From NCBI RefSeq assembly GCF_000482385.1, contig NZ_AXVD01000003.1:186001-250000 (forward strand): DNA of 64,000 nt. The letters run 5' to 3'. A program made the translations under genes and the position numbers. The notes beneath the pieces were generated by a model. That model had not been told where the DNA came from, ran no database searches, and saw only the letters and a list, made by a program, of their open reading frames with translations. Positions 35,024 to 43,394 of this stretch are shown here, piece by piece (the first letter of the stretch is position 1; each line of letters opens with the position of its first letter). This DNA is from Nocardia sp. CNY236 (GTDB taxonomy: Bacteria > Actinomycetota > Actinomycetes > Mycobacteriales > Mycobacteriaceae).

Positions 35024-36856
35024 TCACCGCACGGTAACCGATTTGGCGAGTGAGCGTGGCTGGTCGATCTCGCGGCCGAGAAAGACAGCGCAGTAGTACG
35101 CGAGCATCTGACCGGTGACCAGGTGCAGCACCGGGTCGGCAATATCGTCGTGGTGGCAAGGAAGCGGGAGGTATTCCACAAAGTTCGCCAGATCGTCGGG
35201 TTCGGTGTCGGTAGGGCCGATTCCGATGACCGGCCCTCCGCGAGCGGCGATCTCGCTGACTGCGGCCAGGGTCGCGCCGTAGCGACGCGGCGCGGCGTGT
35301 GCGGACGGGAGCAGTGCGACGGTATGGAAGTTCTCGTCGATCAGCGAAATCGTGCCGTGTTTGACCATGCCCGCGGCCATACCCTCGGCGTGGTGGTAGT
35401 TGACTTCTTTGAACTTCAAGGCGCTTTCGCATGCGGTGGGGAACAGGATGCCGCGGCCGAGGAAGAACCAGTCGTTCACGTGACGGTAGGTCGCGGCCAG
35501 GGAGCGCACAGCGGCGCCGGTGGTGTCGATGAATCGGCGCAATGTGTGTGGCAGGCGGGTCAGCGACTCGGCGTGTCGATGATAGTCGGCGTCCGACAGC
35601 GTGCCATTGGTGCGGCCTGTTTCGAGGGCGAGTCGGGCCAAGAGCACAACCTGGGAGACGATGCTCTTGGTCGACAGCACACAGACCTCCGGGCCGGATC
35701 CTTGTTGCACCAGGTGAGTTGCGAGACGTTCCTGTGTGGAGTTCGGGACGTTGCAGATCGAGGTCACAATCGCTCCGGCTGCCACCGCCGACCGGCAGGC
35801 CTCGAGGGTGTCGAATGTTTCTCCGGACTGCGAAATGGCGATCACCGGGTCACCGGTGTGCAGCCGCATCAGATAGTCGGCTTCGTCGGCGGGCACCGCG
35901 ACCGATTGCACACCCGCCAGAGAAGCCAGCAGATACGAGCCCATCGCCGACACGTAGTACGCGCTACCCGCGCCGAGCAAGGTGACCAGTCGATCACTCG
36001 GGAGGACGGTGTCGAGGCGGTCGGCGGGTAGTTCGAGTGCGGTGGTCGCCGCATCTGGAGTTTCGTGAATCTCCTTGATCATCCAGTGCGGATGATCACC
36101 CTTCTCGGCGCGGGTGTACCCATGGTCGATCGGTGTGTAGGCGCGAACCGCGCTACGCGGGCGTCCGTTGTGGCTGCGGGTGTGCACCTGAGCGCCGTCG
36201 GAGCGTAGGGCGACGATGTCACCGTCCTCCAGAACGAGCGCCGCGTCGGTGCCATCGAGGGCCATGTGATCCGACGCCAGTACACCACGCTCGCCATTGT
36301 GGGCGGCCAGCAAGGGGCTTTTGTGTTTTGCACCCCATACAGTGGTCGGGTCGCAGGTTGCGACGATTGCGAGTGCGTATTCCCCGGCGAGTCGACCTAC
36401 GGTGGCTGCGATGGCGGTGACCATGTCCGAGCCGTTGCCGAGATGGCGGGCGATGAGATGGGCGGCGACTTCGGAGTCGGTGCCGGAGGTCAGGGTGATC
36501 CCGTCGGCTTCCAGTTCGCGGCGCAGCTGAGCATGGTTTTCGATGACGCCGTTGTGTGCGATCGCTACCCGGCCGTCGTAGGACAGGTGGGGGTGGGCGT
36601 TGGTCCGAGTGACGCCGCCGTGAGTAGCCCATCTGGTATGGCCGAGCGCCAGCGAAGCCGGCGGAATTCGATCGATTCCCCCGGCTGCGATGGCTCGGCC
36701 GATGGACCCGACGTCCTTGATCACCGTCAGCGCGCAGTCACCGAGGGTCGTCAGTCCCCACGAGTCGTAGCCGCGATATTCCAGGACTGCCAGTTGCCTC
36801 GCAGTGGCCCTGCCCACGTCGGTAGTCGGCGAGACCATCCCCACGATGCCGCACAT
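35024..36856 (-). CDS. glmS: Glucosamine-fructose-6-phosphate aminotransferase, divergent GlmS
   Basis: Converts fructose 6-phosphate and glutamine to glucosamine 6-phosphate for cell-wall sugars. 610 residues. Glutaminase domain: Cys1 after removal of Met (MCGIVG), LEYRGYDSWGL, GHTRWATHGGVTRTNAHPH, AHNGVIEN, GTDSEVAAHLI. Isomerase domain: LLGAGSAYYVS, ISQSGETFDTLEA, CESALKFKEVNYHHAEGMAAGMVKHG and the C-terminal DQPRSLAKSVTVR with the catalytic Lys. Several positions differ from the standard enzyme (GSAYY for the usual GTSYHA, MVKHGTI for ELKHGPI). I recall the housekeeping glmS of this order at another locus, so this may be a second, specialised copy. Strong GGAGGAAC before the ATG. Confidence 0.88.
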   Translation of the reverse strand: MCGIVGMVSPTTDVGRATARQLAVLEYRGYDSWGLTTLGDCALTVIKDVGSIGRAIAAGGIDRIPPASLALGHTRWATHGGVTRTNAHPHLSYDGRVAIAHNGVIENHAQLRRELEADGITLTSGTDSEVAAHLIARHLGNGSDMVTAIAATVGRLAGEYALAIVATCDPTTVWGAKHKSPLLAAHNGERGVLASDHMALDGTDAALVLEDGDIVALRSDGAQVHTRSHNGRPRSAVRAYTPIDHGYTRAEKGDHPHWMIKEIHETPDAATTALELPADRLDTVLPSDRLVTLLGAGSAYYVSAMGSYLLASLAGVQSVAVPADEADYLMRLHTGDPVIAISQSGETFDTLEACRSAVAAGAIVTSICNVPNSTQERLATHLVQQGSGPEVCVLSTKSIVSQVVLLARLALETGRTNGTLSDADYHRHAESLTRLPHTLRRFIDTTGAAVRSLAATYRHVNDWFFLGRGILFPTACESALKFKEVNYHHAEGMAAGMVKHGTISLIDENFHTVALLPSAHAAPRRYGATLAAVSEIAARGGPVIGIGPTDTEPDDLANFVEYLPLPCHHDDIADPVLHLVTGQMLAYYCAVFLGREIDQPRSLAKSVTVR

Positions 36857-37129
36857 AGTTCCTCCAGTGGTTGCCCCAGGTTGTGGTCGGGTGTCGGCGT
36901 TTGCGGATGCCGGCGCGTCCGGCCGTCGCCCATTGCGGCGATCAGCATGGTCGGTCGCAGATGGTCAGACTATTGCTAATTTATTGCTGAATAGCTGGCA
37001 ACCGTGCCGATTTTGGGTATTCGGGCCAGGAAGATCTGGTTGAAGAATTCAATGCTACTGATTTGCCACAGTTTGATCTCGGATCGTGTTCCGGAGTGGC
37101 TCCGGACTCCTGCGATGGATAATTGCCGC

Positions 37130-37816
37130 GTGACGAGGATGGATCACCTCGCGCTGTTGAGCGCGTCTGCGGTCGACAGTATCGTCGCGGGTACGCCACA
37201 GACCGTCGGTACCTTCCGGTTCTGGTTCGCTACCCAACGCTGGGAATGGTCGGATGAGGTCGCCGCGATCTACGGTTACTCCGCGGGAAGCGCGCAGCCC
37301 AGCACCGAGTTGCTCCTGGCCCACAAGCACCCGGACGATCGAGAGTTGGTCGCGCACGTCGCGGCTGCCGCCCTACACGCGGGCGAGCCGTTTTGTGCAC
37401 GTCATCGTGTGATCGACACCTCGGGACGAATACACCATGTCATCGTCGTCGCCGACCGGATACTCGACGAGGAGGACCTGGTGATCGGTGCGAGCGGATA
37501 TGTCATCGACGTTTCCGACACCTTGGCCGAGAACCGGCGCGAGATCCTCGATGGCACTGTGCCGGAACTCGTCGAATCACGGGCGGTGATCGAACAGGCC
37601 AAAGGTGTGCTCATGGTCGTCTATGGCATCACCGCCGAGCAGGCATTCCGGGTCTTGCAGTGGCGTTCACAGGAAACCAACATCAAGTTGCGCACCGTGG
37701 CCCAGCGGTTGGTTGCCGCGATTGCCCGGACGGGTGGCATTCCGGCCGCGCAACGAACACGATTCGATCATCTGTTGTTGACCGTACATAGCGATCCCGC
37801 GACATCGGAGCACTGA
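37130..37816 (+). CDS. PAS-ANTAR domain RNA-binding regulator
   Basis: About 228 residues. A PAS-like sensor domain (FRFWFATQRWEWSDEVAAIYGYSAGSAQPSTELLLAHKHPDDRELVAHV...IDTSGRIHHVIVVADRI, about 20-125) precedes an ANTAR domain (LVESRAVIEQAKGVLMVVYGITAEQAFRVLQWRSQETNIKLRTVAQRLV, about 140-195). ANTAR proteins bind paired RNA hairpins and prevent termination. The signal and target are unknown. The GTG at 37130 has GATAAT six bases upstream, suggesting a leaderless start; ATGs at 37139 and 37115 are alternatives. Divergent from glmS; upstream is an AT-rich stretch with a direct repeat of TATTGCT (36971-36977 and 36982-36988). Confidence 0.86.
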   Translation: MTRMDHLALLSASAVDSIVAGTPQTVGTFRFWFATQRWEWSDEVAAIYGYSAGSAQPSTELLLAHKHPDDRELVAHVAAAALHAGEPFCARHRVIDTSGRIHHVIVVADRILDEEDLVIGASGYVIDVSDTLAENRREILDGTVPELVESRAVIEQAKGVLMVVYGITAEQAFRVLQWRSQETNIKLRTVAQRLVAAIARTGGIPAAQRTRFDHLLLTVHSDPATSEH

Positions 37817-37844
37817 GCCGATCGCGCGGCGGCCGCAGCGGCAC

Positions 37845-40800
37845 TCACTCGCAATTGGCCAGTAGGTGTAGGAATGTCACTGGGACGATCGGCCATTCGG
37901 CGTGCCACCGTCCCTGTCGTTGGTCGTCCTCGAGCTCACGCAGAAGCGGACCGATCCATGGACTGTCATCCAGCAGCGGACGAACGAGCCCGGTGTCGGC
38001 ACACGTGCTGATCACCGGTACCAGAGCACCCTTCGCGGCGTCGGTCTGCCCTGCCGCCGCCAAGCAGGTCGTGACCAGCAGTTGTGCGTGTACCGCGGCG
38101 CGTGGGCGTCCAGCAGCATCGATGGAATCGCGTAAGTGCCGGGCGCGGACGCAGGCAGCGGAATAGGCGTCGTCGGAGTCGGACCGCAACAGTGTCCGAA
38201 TCGCGGAATCCGCGCACAGCTCCGCGGTCACCATGGCGATGCCGCTGTCTCCGACCGGTGGTTCGGTGGTGTAGTAGGTAGGACGCAACCCGAGCCGAAT
38301 CTGCTCGTTGGCGATCCGGGCCGCCAGGCGCGGTAGCTTCATGGCCTGCGCGGCTTCGGCGCCCTCCTCCAAGCGGCGCGCGGCGGCAGGCAGATCACCG
38401 CGCAGGGCCTTGATCCGAGCCCCGGTGGCGTAGGTGGCCATCAGAAATTCGACCGGACCGCCTTCGGTGCCGACCGGGCCCGCGTCGTCCAACAGTCGCT
38501 CCGCTGCGGCGAGGTGGTCCCGGTCGTAGAGCAACTCACCGAGCATGACACCCGCCAAGCGTGCAGCATAGGACTTCGGCCCGGACGAGCGCGTGGCGAT
38601 CTCCACCGCGGTTCGGAAGCTGCGCTCGGCTGCGGGGACATCGAGCTGTTCGCGTGCAGCCATGCCGACCAGGCATTCGCTGTACATCAAAATGAACGTG
38701 TTGTGGGTCTCGGGGTGGTACTGGGCTGCCCAATCATGCCATTCACACGCGGCGTGGTAGTCGAATCGGTAGACCGCGGAAAACGCGCCGAGATTCGCGG
38801 CCGTGCACAGCGTCCACGGTACGAGCGTGTCTGCGCGGGCCATACATTCATCGACCACGGCGTCCACACCGTCGACGTGGTCGGCGAACGCCCCCTCCAC
38901 ACATTCGATGAGGTCGGCCTCGACAGCGAGATCGGAGTCGGCGTCCGGGGATGTGCTGATTGCCGCACGGACCAGGCGCAGCGCGGCGTGTAGTTCGGAG
39001 GGGCGCCGCAGCAGAACGTTCGACCATGCGACTTCGATCTGCAAGAGCGGACGTGCGCCGGTGTCCTCGGGGGGGAGCTTGCCGACCAGCCCCAGCAGTG
39101 TCGCCAGCTGGGCGTCTTGCACGAGATCGCGTGCCTTCGCCTCGATGATGTCGACTGCGTACTCGCGGTCGCCGCAGGCCAACGCGTGATCGATGGCTTC
39201 GCTGAGCATTCCGTGGTCGGCGAACCAGGCCGCCGCCGCGCGGTGGAGTTCGACTACCTGCTCGGGCCGATCACGTTCGAGGCGTTGCCGCAGGAAGTCG
39301 GCGAACAGATGGTGGTAGCGGAACCATTCGCCGCCGTCGTCGGTCCGGTGCAGGAACAGATTGCGTCGTTCGAGATTCTCCAGCAAGGTCTGTCCCTGCG
39401 GAATACCGGTCAGCGCGGTGGCGAGGTTGCCGGAGATCTGTTCGGGCAGTGAGGTTTCGAGCATGAGCTCGAGCACATCGGGCTCCACGGTATCGAGTAC
39501 GTTTTCGGCCAGATACTCGGTGATGGTGTGATGGCGTCCGGACAGATGTCGGATCAGGGTTGTCGGGTCGGGATGTTCGCGTAGCGACAACGATGCAAGC
39601 TGCAACGCGGCCGCCCAGCCTTCGGTGCAGTCGCGCAACCGGGCGCTGTCCTCGTCGTCCAACCTCACGCCGCTGTGTCCGGCGAGAAACGCACGAGCCT
39701 CGTCGTCGTCGAAACGTAGGGCGGTGGAGTCTATTTCGACCAGATCATGCTGGACCCGCATCGTGCCCAGCGGCAAGCCTCCCAGGGAGCGTCCGGTCAG
39801 GATGATCTGCAGATCAGGGCAGCTCTGGTCCACCAGGAAGTTCAGGGCAGAGACCGCGGGGGGATCGATGACGCGATCCCAATCATCGATGACCAAGGCG
39901 AATCGTTGCCCACGAGCAAGAACGGAGTCGACCAGTGTGGTGAGCGTTTCGCGCGCGTCGCTGTCGCCCTCTTCGAGCATCGGGGTGAGCTCGGGCGCCA
40001 ACGTCGGGTCGGCGCGGTTGAATGCTTCGACCAGGTGTGTGAGTAGCCACACGACGTTGTTGTCGTCGCGGTCGGCGTTCATCCACACCACCAGAACGCC
40101 CTCGGTTTCGGCCAGCTGCCGGGTCCACTGGGCCGCCAAGGTGCTCTTGCCGAACCCGGCAGGGGCATGGATGACCGCAAGCTGCGGACGCGGCTCGGTT
40201 TGCAGTGCCCCGATCAGCCGGTCGCGCTGGACCAGGCGGCGGGTGGGGACGGCGGGACGAAACTTCGTGTCCAGGCTGCGTGGCGTCCCGTAGCGGAGCG
40301 AAGGGGAATGCGGAGTGGTGCCGAAGGTGCGAGGGCCGGGCTCGTCGGCAGCCGGCTGATTGTCGGAGGGGAGGGTCATGTTCGCGATCGACACGCCGTT
40401 GTGGCGTTGGATATTCCGTAGCAATTCCCCGAACGCCGCGGCCGAGGGCGGGCGGTCCGCGGGGCTGCGTGACATGCCGGCTTCGATGACAGCGCAGATG
40501 TCGTTGGGGATGCCGTCGGGTCGCAGATCGGGAAGCGGGTCGGCGGAGATCCGCAGGAACTGCGCGACGATCTGCTCGCCGGATCGACGTTCGTACGCTG
40601 CATGCCCGGTGATCATGGCGAACAGGGTCGCACCGAGCCCGTAGACGTCGGAGGCCACAGACGGAATACCGGAGTGCAGGACTTCGGGTGCGGTGAATGC
40701 GGGCGAGCCGGTGACCACGCCGGTCGTGGTTTCGAAACCCCCTTCGATCCGGGCGATCCCGAAGTCCGCGAGCTGCGGCTCACCGTAGTCGGTGAACAGA

Positions 40801-41270
40801 ACGTTTCCCGGTTTGATATCCCGATGGAGTATTCCGGTGCGGTGCGCGGTCTCGAGGGCGCCGGCCAGCTTGATGGCGACATCGATCGCTTCAGGCGCTG
40901 GAAGCACACCATCTCGGCGGATGCGGTGGTCCAGGGAACCATGAGAGTGATAGGGCATGACCAGGTAAGGGGATCCGCCGCGGGTGGTGCCTACCTGCAG
41001 GATCGGGACAATGTTCGGATGTCCGGACAACGCGCCCATCGCCTGTTGTTCGCGCACGAATCGTTCAATGTTCTCCACTTCGAGATCGAACCGCGCCGTG
41101 AGCACCTTGACCGCCACACTGCGATTCAGTGAGCGTTGGCGACATCGATAGACCACCCCGAACCCGCCCTTGCCGACTATCTCGGGGTCGTCGAATCCCT
41201 CGCCCTCCAGTTCCTGCTCGATTCCTGAAGGTCGATCGTGCTGTGTAGCGAAGGGATCCCAACTGGTCAT
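37845..41270 (-). CDS. PknK-like Ser/Thr kinase fused to a STAND ATPase
   Basis: 1141 residues. The N-terminal Hanks kinase has GKGGFGVVY (33-41), Lys55 in VAVKVL, HRDIKPGN (149-156), DFG (169-171) and SPAFTAPEVL. A linker leads to a MalT-type ATPase: Walker A APAGFGKST (about 366-374), VIDDWDRV, and a winged-helix/TPR-like helical half (YHHLFADFLRQRLERDRPEQVVELHRAAAAWFADHGMLSEAIDHALACGD...). The layout closely follows tuberculosis PknK (Rv3080c) as I recall it, without a C-terminal LuxR HTH. PknK controls transcription and translation in response to growth phase. The ATG at 41270 (MTSWDPFATQ) fits; the frame is open through 18-bp repeats upstream. Confidence 0.92.
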   Translation of the reverse strand: MTSWDPFATQHDRPSGIEQELEGEGFDDPEIVGKGGFGVVYRCRQRSLNRSVAVKVLTARFDLEVENIERFVREQQAMGALSGHPNIVPILQVGTTRGGSPYLVMPYHSHGSLDHRIRRDGVLPAPEAIDVAIKLAGALETAHRTGILHRDIKPGNVLFTDYGEPQLADFGIARIEGGFETTTGVVTGSPAFTAPEVLHSGIPSVASDVYGLGATLFAMITGHAAYERRSGEQIVAQFLRISADPLPDLRPDGIPNDICAVIEAGMSRSPADRPPSAAAFGELLRNIQRHNGVSIANMTLPSDNQPAADEPGPRTFGTTPHSPSLRYGTPRSLDTKFRPAVPTRRLVQRDRLIGALQTEPRPQLAVIHAPAGFGKSTLAAQWTRQLAETEGVLVVWMNADRDDNNVVWLLTHLVEAFNRADPTLAPELTPMLEEGDSDARETLTTLVDSVLARGQRFALVIDDWDRVIDPPAVSALNFLVDQSCPDLQIILTGRSLGGLPLGTMRVQHDLVEIDSTALRFDDDEARAFLAGHSGVRLDDEDSARLRDCTEGWAAALQLASLSLREHPDPTTLIRHLSGRHHTITEYLAENVLDTVEPDVLELMLETSLPEQISGNLATALTGIPQGQTLLENLERRNLFLHRTDDGGEWFRYHHLFADFLRQRLERDRPEQVVELHRAAAAWFADHGMLSEAIDHALACGDREYAVDIIEAKARDLVQDAQLATLLGLVGKLPPEDTGARPLLQIEVAWSNVLLRRPSELHAALRLVRAAISTSPDADSDLAVEADLIECVEGAFADHVDGVDAVVDECMARADTLVPWTLCTAANLGAFSAVYRFDYHAACEWHDWAAQYHPETHNTFILMYSECLVGMAAREQLDVPAAERSFRTAVEIATRSSGPKSYAARLAGVMLGELLYDRDHLAAAERLLDDAGPVGTEGGPVEFLMATYATGARIKALRGDLPAAARRLEEGAEAAQAMKLPRLAARIANEQIRLGLRPTYYTTEPPVGDSGIAMVTAELCADSAIRTLLRSDSDDAYSAACVRARHLRDSIDAAGRPRAAVHAQLLVTTCLAAAGQTDAAKGALVPVISTCADTGLVRPLLDDSPWIGPLLRELEDDQRQGRWHAEWPIVPVTFLHLLANCE

Positions 41271-41821
41271 GGTAATTGCTCTGTGTCGGATGGCAGCTCT
41301 GTGTCGGATGGCAGCTCTGGGTCGGATGTCGCTGGGTCGGATGTCTACGGTTCTGCAAACGAACACCTAGTTTATGCCTGGTTGGTGCCGGGCTGGTTTC
41401 CTGTCGCCGGCGATGGCCGATACGCCCGAATCCAATGCGCTATGAAATGAATCACACCGCTGTGGCCGTGTGGTTCAGTGGTGCGTGTTCGAGTGTTCAC
41501 TCGAATTGGGCGTGCTCGCTTCCGCGGGTAACTGGTGACGGTGAGTACGAGGCGGTGGTACCGAATTCGCGCTATGCGAACGTCGGTAGGTCGGCAACTC
41601 GGGGGAGTCGGAATCGGTTGCGGCCGACGCGCTCTGGATAATCCGGAATCCGGAGCCCTTGACAGATGAAATGCGGACGCAATTTTGCATTCTGCCATCA
41701 GGGCGTGCATGTTCCCGTTAGCCTTGTTGCGACAACCAATCCGATGACCGGGATTATCGAATCGAGAGCCAATTATGTTGGTACAAAGAACATGGGTGCC
41801 GGGCGGACCGGAGGCTGCGCG
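41271..41821. other. Divergent intergenic region between PknK-like gene and DUF4254 copy 2
   Basis: 551 bp with no convincing gene. It holds the 18-bp repeat set at 41278-41345 and a relatively AT-rich stretch around 41640-41800, where promoters for the DUF4254 gene would lie. GGAGG at 41809-41813 serves the GTG at 41822. Confidence 0.45.
41278..41345 (+). repeat. Tandem repeats before the PknK-like gene
   Basis: Two identical 18-bp units GCTCTGTGTCGGATGGCA (41278-41295, 41296-41313), then shortened variants of 17 bp (41314-41330) and 15 bp (41331-41345). All share GTCGGATG. They start 8 bp upstream of the PknK-like start codon, so on the mRNA they form its leader or an operator. Confidence 0.88.
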
Positions 41822-42265
41822 GTGACCGCGCCGACAGTCGGTGAGCTGCCGACGGCATCGCAATTGTTGTGTGCATTCCAGGGGCGTCGTTACCAAGACC
41901 GGGAACTTCTGCGGTCGGCGCATGCACTTGCCATGGTGCACCAGCATCGCGCGCGGGTATGGGATGCCACCATGATCACCGAAATCGACCATCGGCGTGC
42001 AGAGCTTGTCGACGATATCAACGACTGGGTCGCTCAAGAGATGCCACAGCATCGCAGCGGGACGTCACTGCATACCGAAAGTCTCGGTGCGGTGGTGGAC
42101 CGGATGGCGCGTAGTTGGGTGTGTGCGAATCACATCATTCACGCCGAAGGCGCGCGCAGCGACAATACCCATAAACATTGGTATCAGTTGGCCGAACTCG
42201 TCGACGGTTACACCGACCTGGTGACCGACGTGGTCGGCGGCCGTCGCCGTCTACCAGAACAATAA
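41822..42265 (+). CDS. DUF4254 protein, copy 2
   Basis: 147 residues, similar in length and plan to the copy at 32973-33425: LLCAFQGRRYQDRELLRSAHALAMVHQHRARVWD, MITEIDHRRAELVDDINDWVAQEMP, TESLGAVVDRMARSWVCANHII, and YQLAELVDGYTDLVTDVVGGRRRLPEQ. The family contains a conserved IDxxRxxLxxxIDxWV block, present here. The function is unknown. The GTG at 41822 has GGAGG eight bases upstream. The two copies lie near the two ends of the accessory block on the same strand, 8.4 kb apart. Confidence 0.78.
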   Translation: MTAPTVGELPTASQLLCAFQGRRYQDRELLRSAHALAMVHQHRARVWDATMITEIDHRRAELVDDINDWVAQEMPQHRSGTSLHTESLGAVVDRMARSWVCANHIIHAEGARSDNTHKHWYQLAELVDGYTDLVTDVVGGRRRLPEQ

Positions 42266-42474
42266 CCTCCTCGAGGCGGTGATCCGGCCGCGGTGGTCAT
42301 GCCATTCCGCGGCCCGAGCCCCAATGGTTCGGCCCCGCGGGTCACCATGTCGACGGTGATCGTCGTCGCATCGACGGGGCGCGCGGCCCGAGCCGCGCTT
42401 CATCGGCCAGCGTTCGGCGACCGAGCGTTGGCCGATCCTGCGGCGGACTGTCGGCGTCGATCAACTGGTCCGAT

Positions 42475-42480
42475 TACGCT
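42475..42480 (+). promoter_or_regulatory. Candidate -10 element for leaderless map
   Basis: TACGCT, 7 nt before the ATG at 42488. No ribosome binding site lies in the 7 nt. Confidence 0.42.
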
Positions 42481-42487
42481 GTTCGCT

Positions 42488-43351
42488 ATGTCCGTCCGTA
42501 CCCGCAAGCCCCTCGTTCCCGGCGTTCTGTCGCCCACCCGTGACGTTCCGCGCGCTATCGAGCGCCCGGAATACGCGTGGAAGAAGACTGCGGACGAGGG
42601 GCACGAACCGTGGGTACAGAGTGCGGAGACCATCGAGAGGATGCGGGTCGCCGGCGCGATCGCTGCGCAGGCGTTGGAAGAAGCGGGCAAAGCGGTTGCG
42701 CCCGGTGTCACGACCGATGATCTGGACCGCATCGTGCACGACTACCTGTGCGATCACGGCGCGTACCCATCGACTCTGGGTTACAAGGGATTCCCGAAGT
42801 CCTGCTGCACGTCGCTGAACGAAGTGATCTGCCACGGCATCCCGGATTCCACGGTGATCGAGGACGGTGACATCGTCAATGTCGATGTCACCGCATACCA
42901 CCACGGCGTGCATGGAGATACCAACAAGACCTTTCTCGCCGGCGACGTCGACGAGCAGGTGCGGCTGCTGGTCCAGCGGACCGAGGAAGCCACCATGCGG
43001 GCCATCAAGGCGGTCCGCCCAGGTCGTGCCCTCAACGTGATCGGCCGGGTGATCGAATCGTTCGCGAATCGGTTCGGCTACGGTGTGGTCCGCGACTTCA
43101 CCGGCCACGGTGTCGGTCCCACGTTTCACAGTGGCCTGGTCGTCTTGCACTACGACCAGCCGCAGGTGGAGACGGTCATCGAACCGGGCATGACCTTCAC
43201 CATCGAGCCGATGATCAACCTCGGCGGTATCGATTACGAGATCTGGGACGACGGCTGGACCGTCGTGACCAAGGATCGCAAGTGGACCGCACAGTTCGAA
43301 CACACTCTGGTCGTCACCGAGTCGGGGGCCGAGATTCTGACTCTGCCGTGA
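42488..43351 (+). CDS. map: Type I methionine aminopeptidase
   Basis: Removes the first Met from new proteins. 287 residues, with an N-terminal extension of about 40 residues typical of the actinobacterial MapB form ([32 protein letters not shown], including the PxxP-like segment). Metal ligands are in [20 protein letters not shown] (two Asp), [11 protein letters not shown] (His), TIEPMI (Glu) and QFEHTLVV (Glu). The ATG at 42488 matches the family start and has TACGCT 7 nt upstream. It lies after the accessory block and before cobQ. Confidence 0.95.
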   Translation: MSVRTRKPLVPGVLSPTRDVPRAIERPEYAWKKTADEGHEPWVQSAETIERMRVAGAIAAQALEEAGKAVAPGVTTDDLDRIVHDYLCDHGAYPSTLGYKGFPKSCCTSLNEVICHGIPDSTVIEDGDIVNVDVTAYHHGVHGDTNKTFLAGDVDEQVRLLVQRTEEATMRAIKAVRPGRALNVIGRVIESFANRFGYGVVRDFTGHGVGPTFHSGLVVLHYDQPQVETVIEPGMTFTIEPMINLGGIDYEIWDDGWTVVTKDRKWTAQFEHTLVVTESGAEILTLP

Positions 43352-43394
43352 CCCGCCACGGGGACGCGTCCGCGGCCGGTGCAGGCGCCGTGTG

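Noticed and set aside
41372-42052. A 226-residue minus-strand frame over the PknK/DUF4254 gap
   Set aside because: It overlaps the supported DUF4254 gene and shows no conserved segment or start signal.
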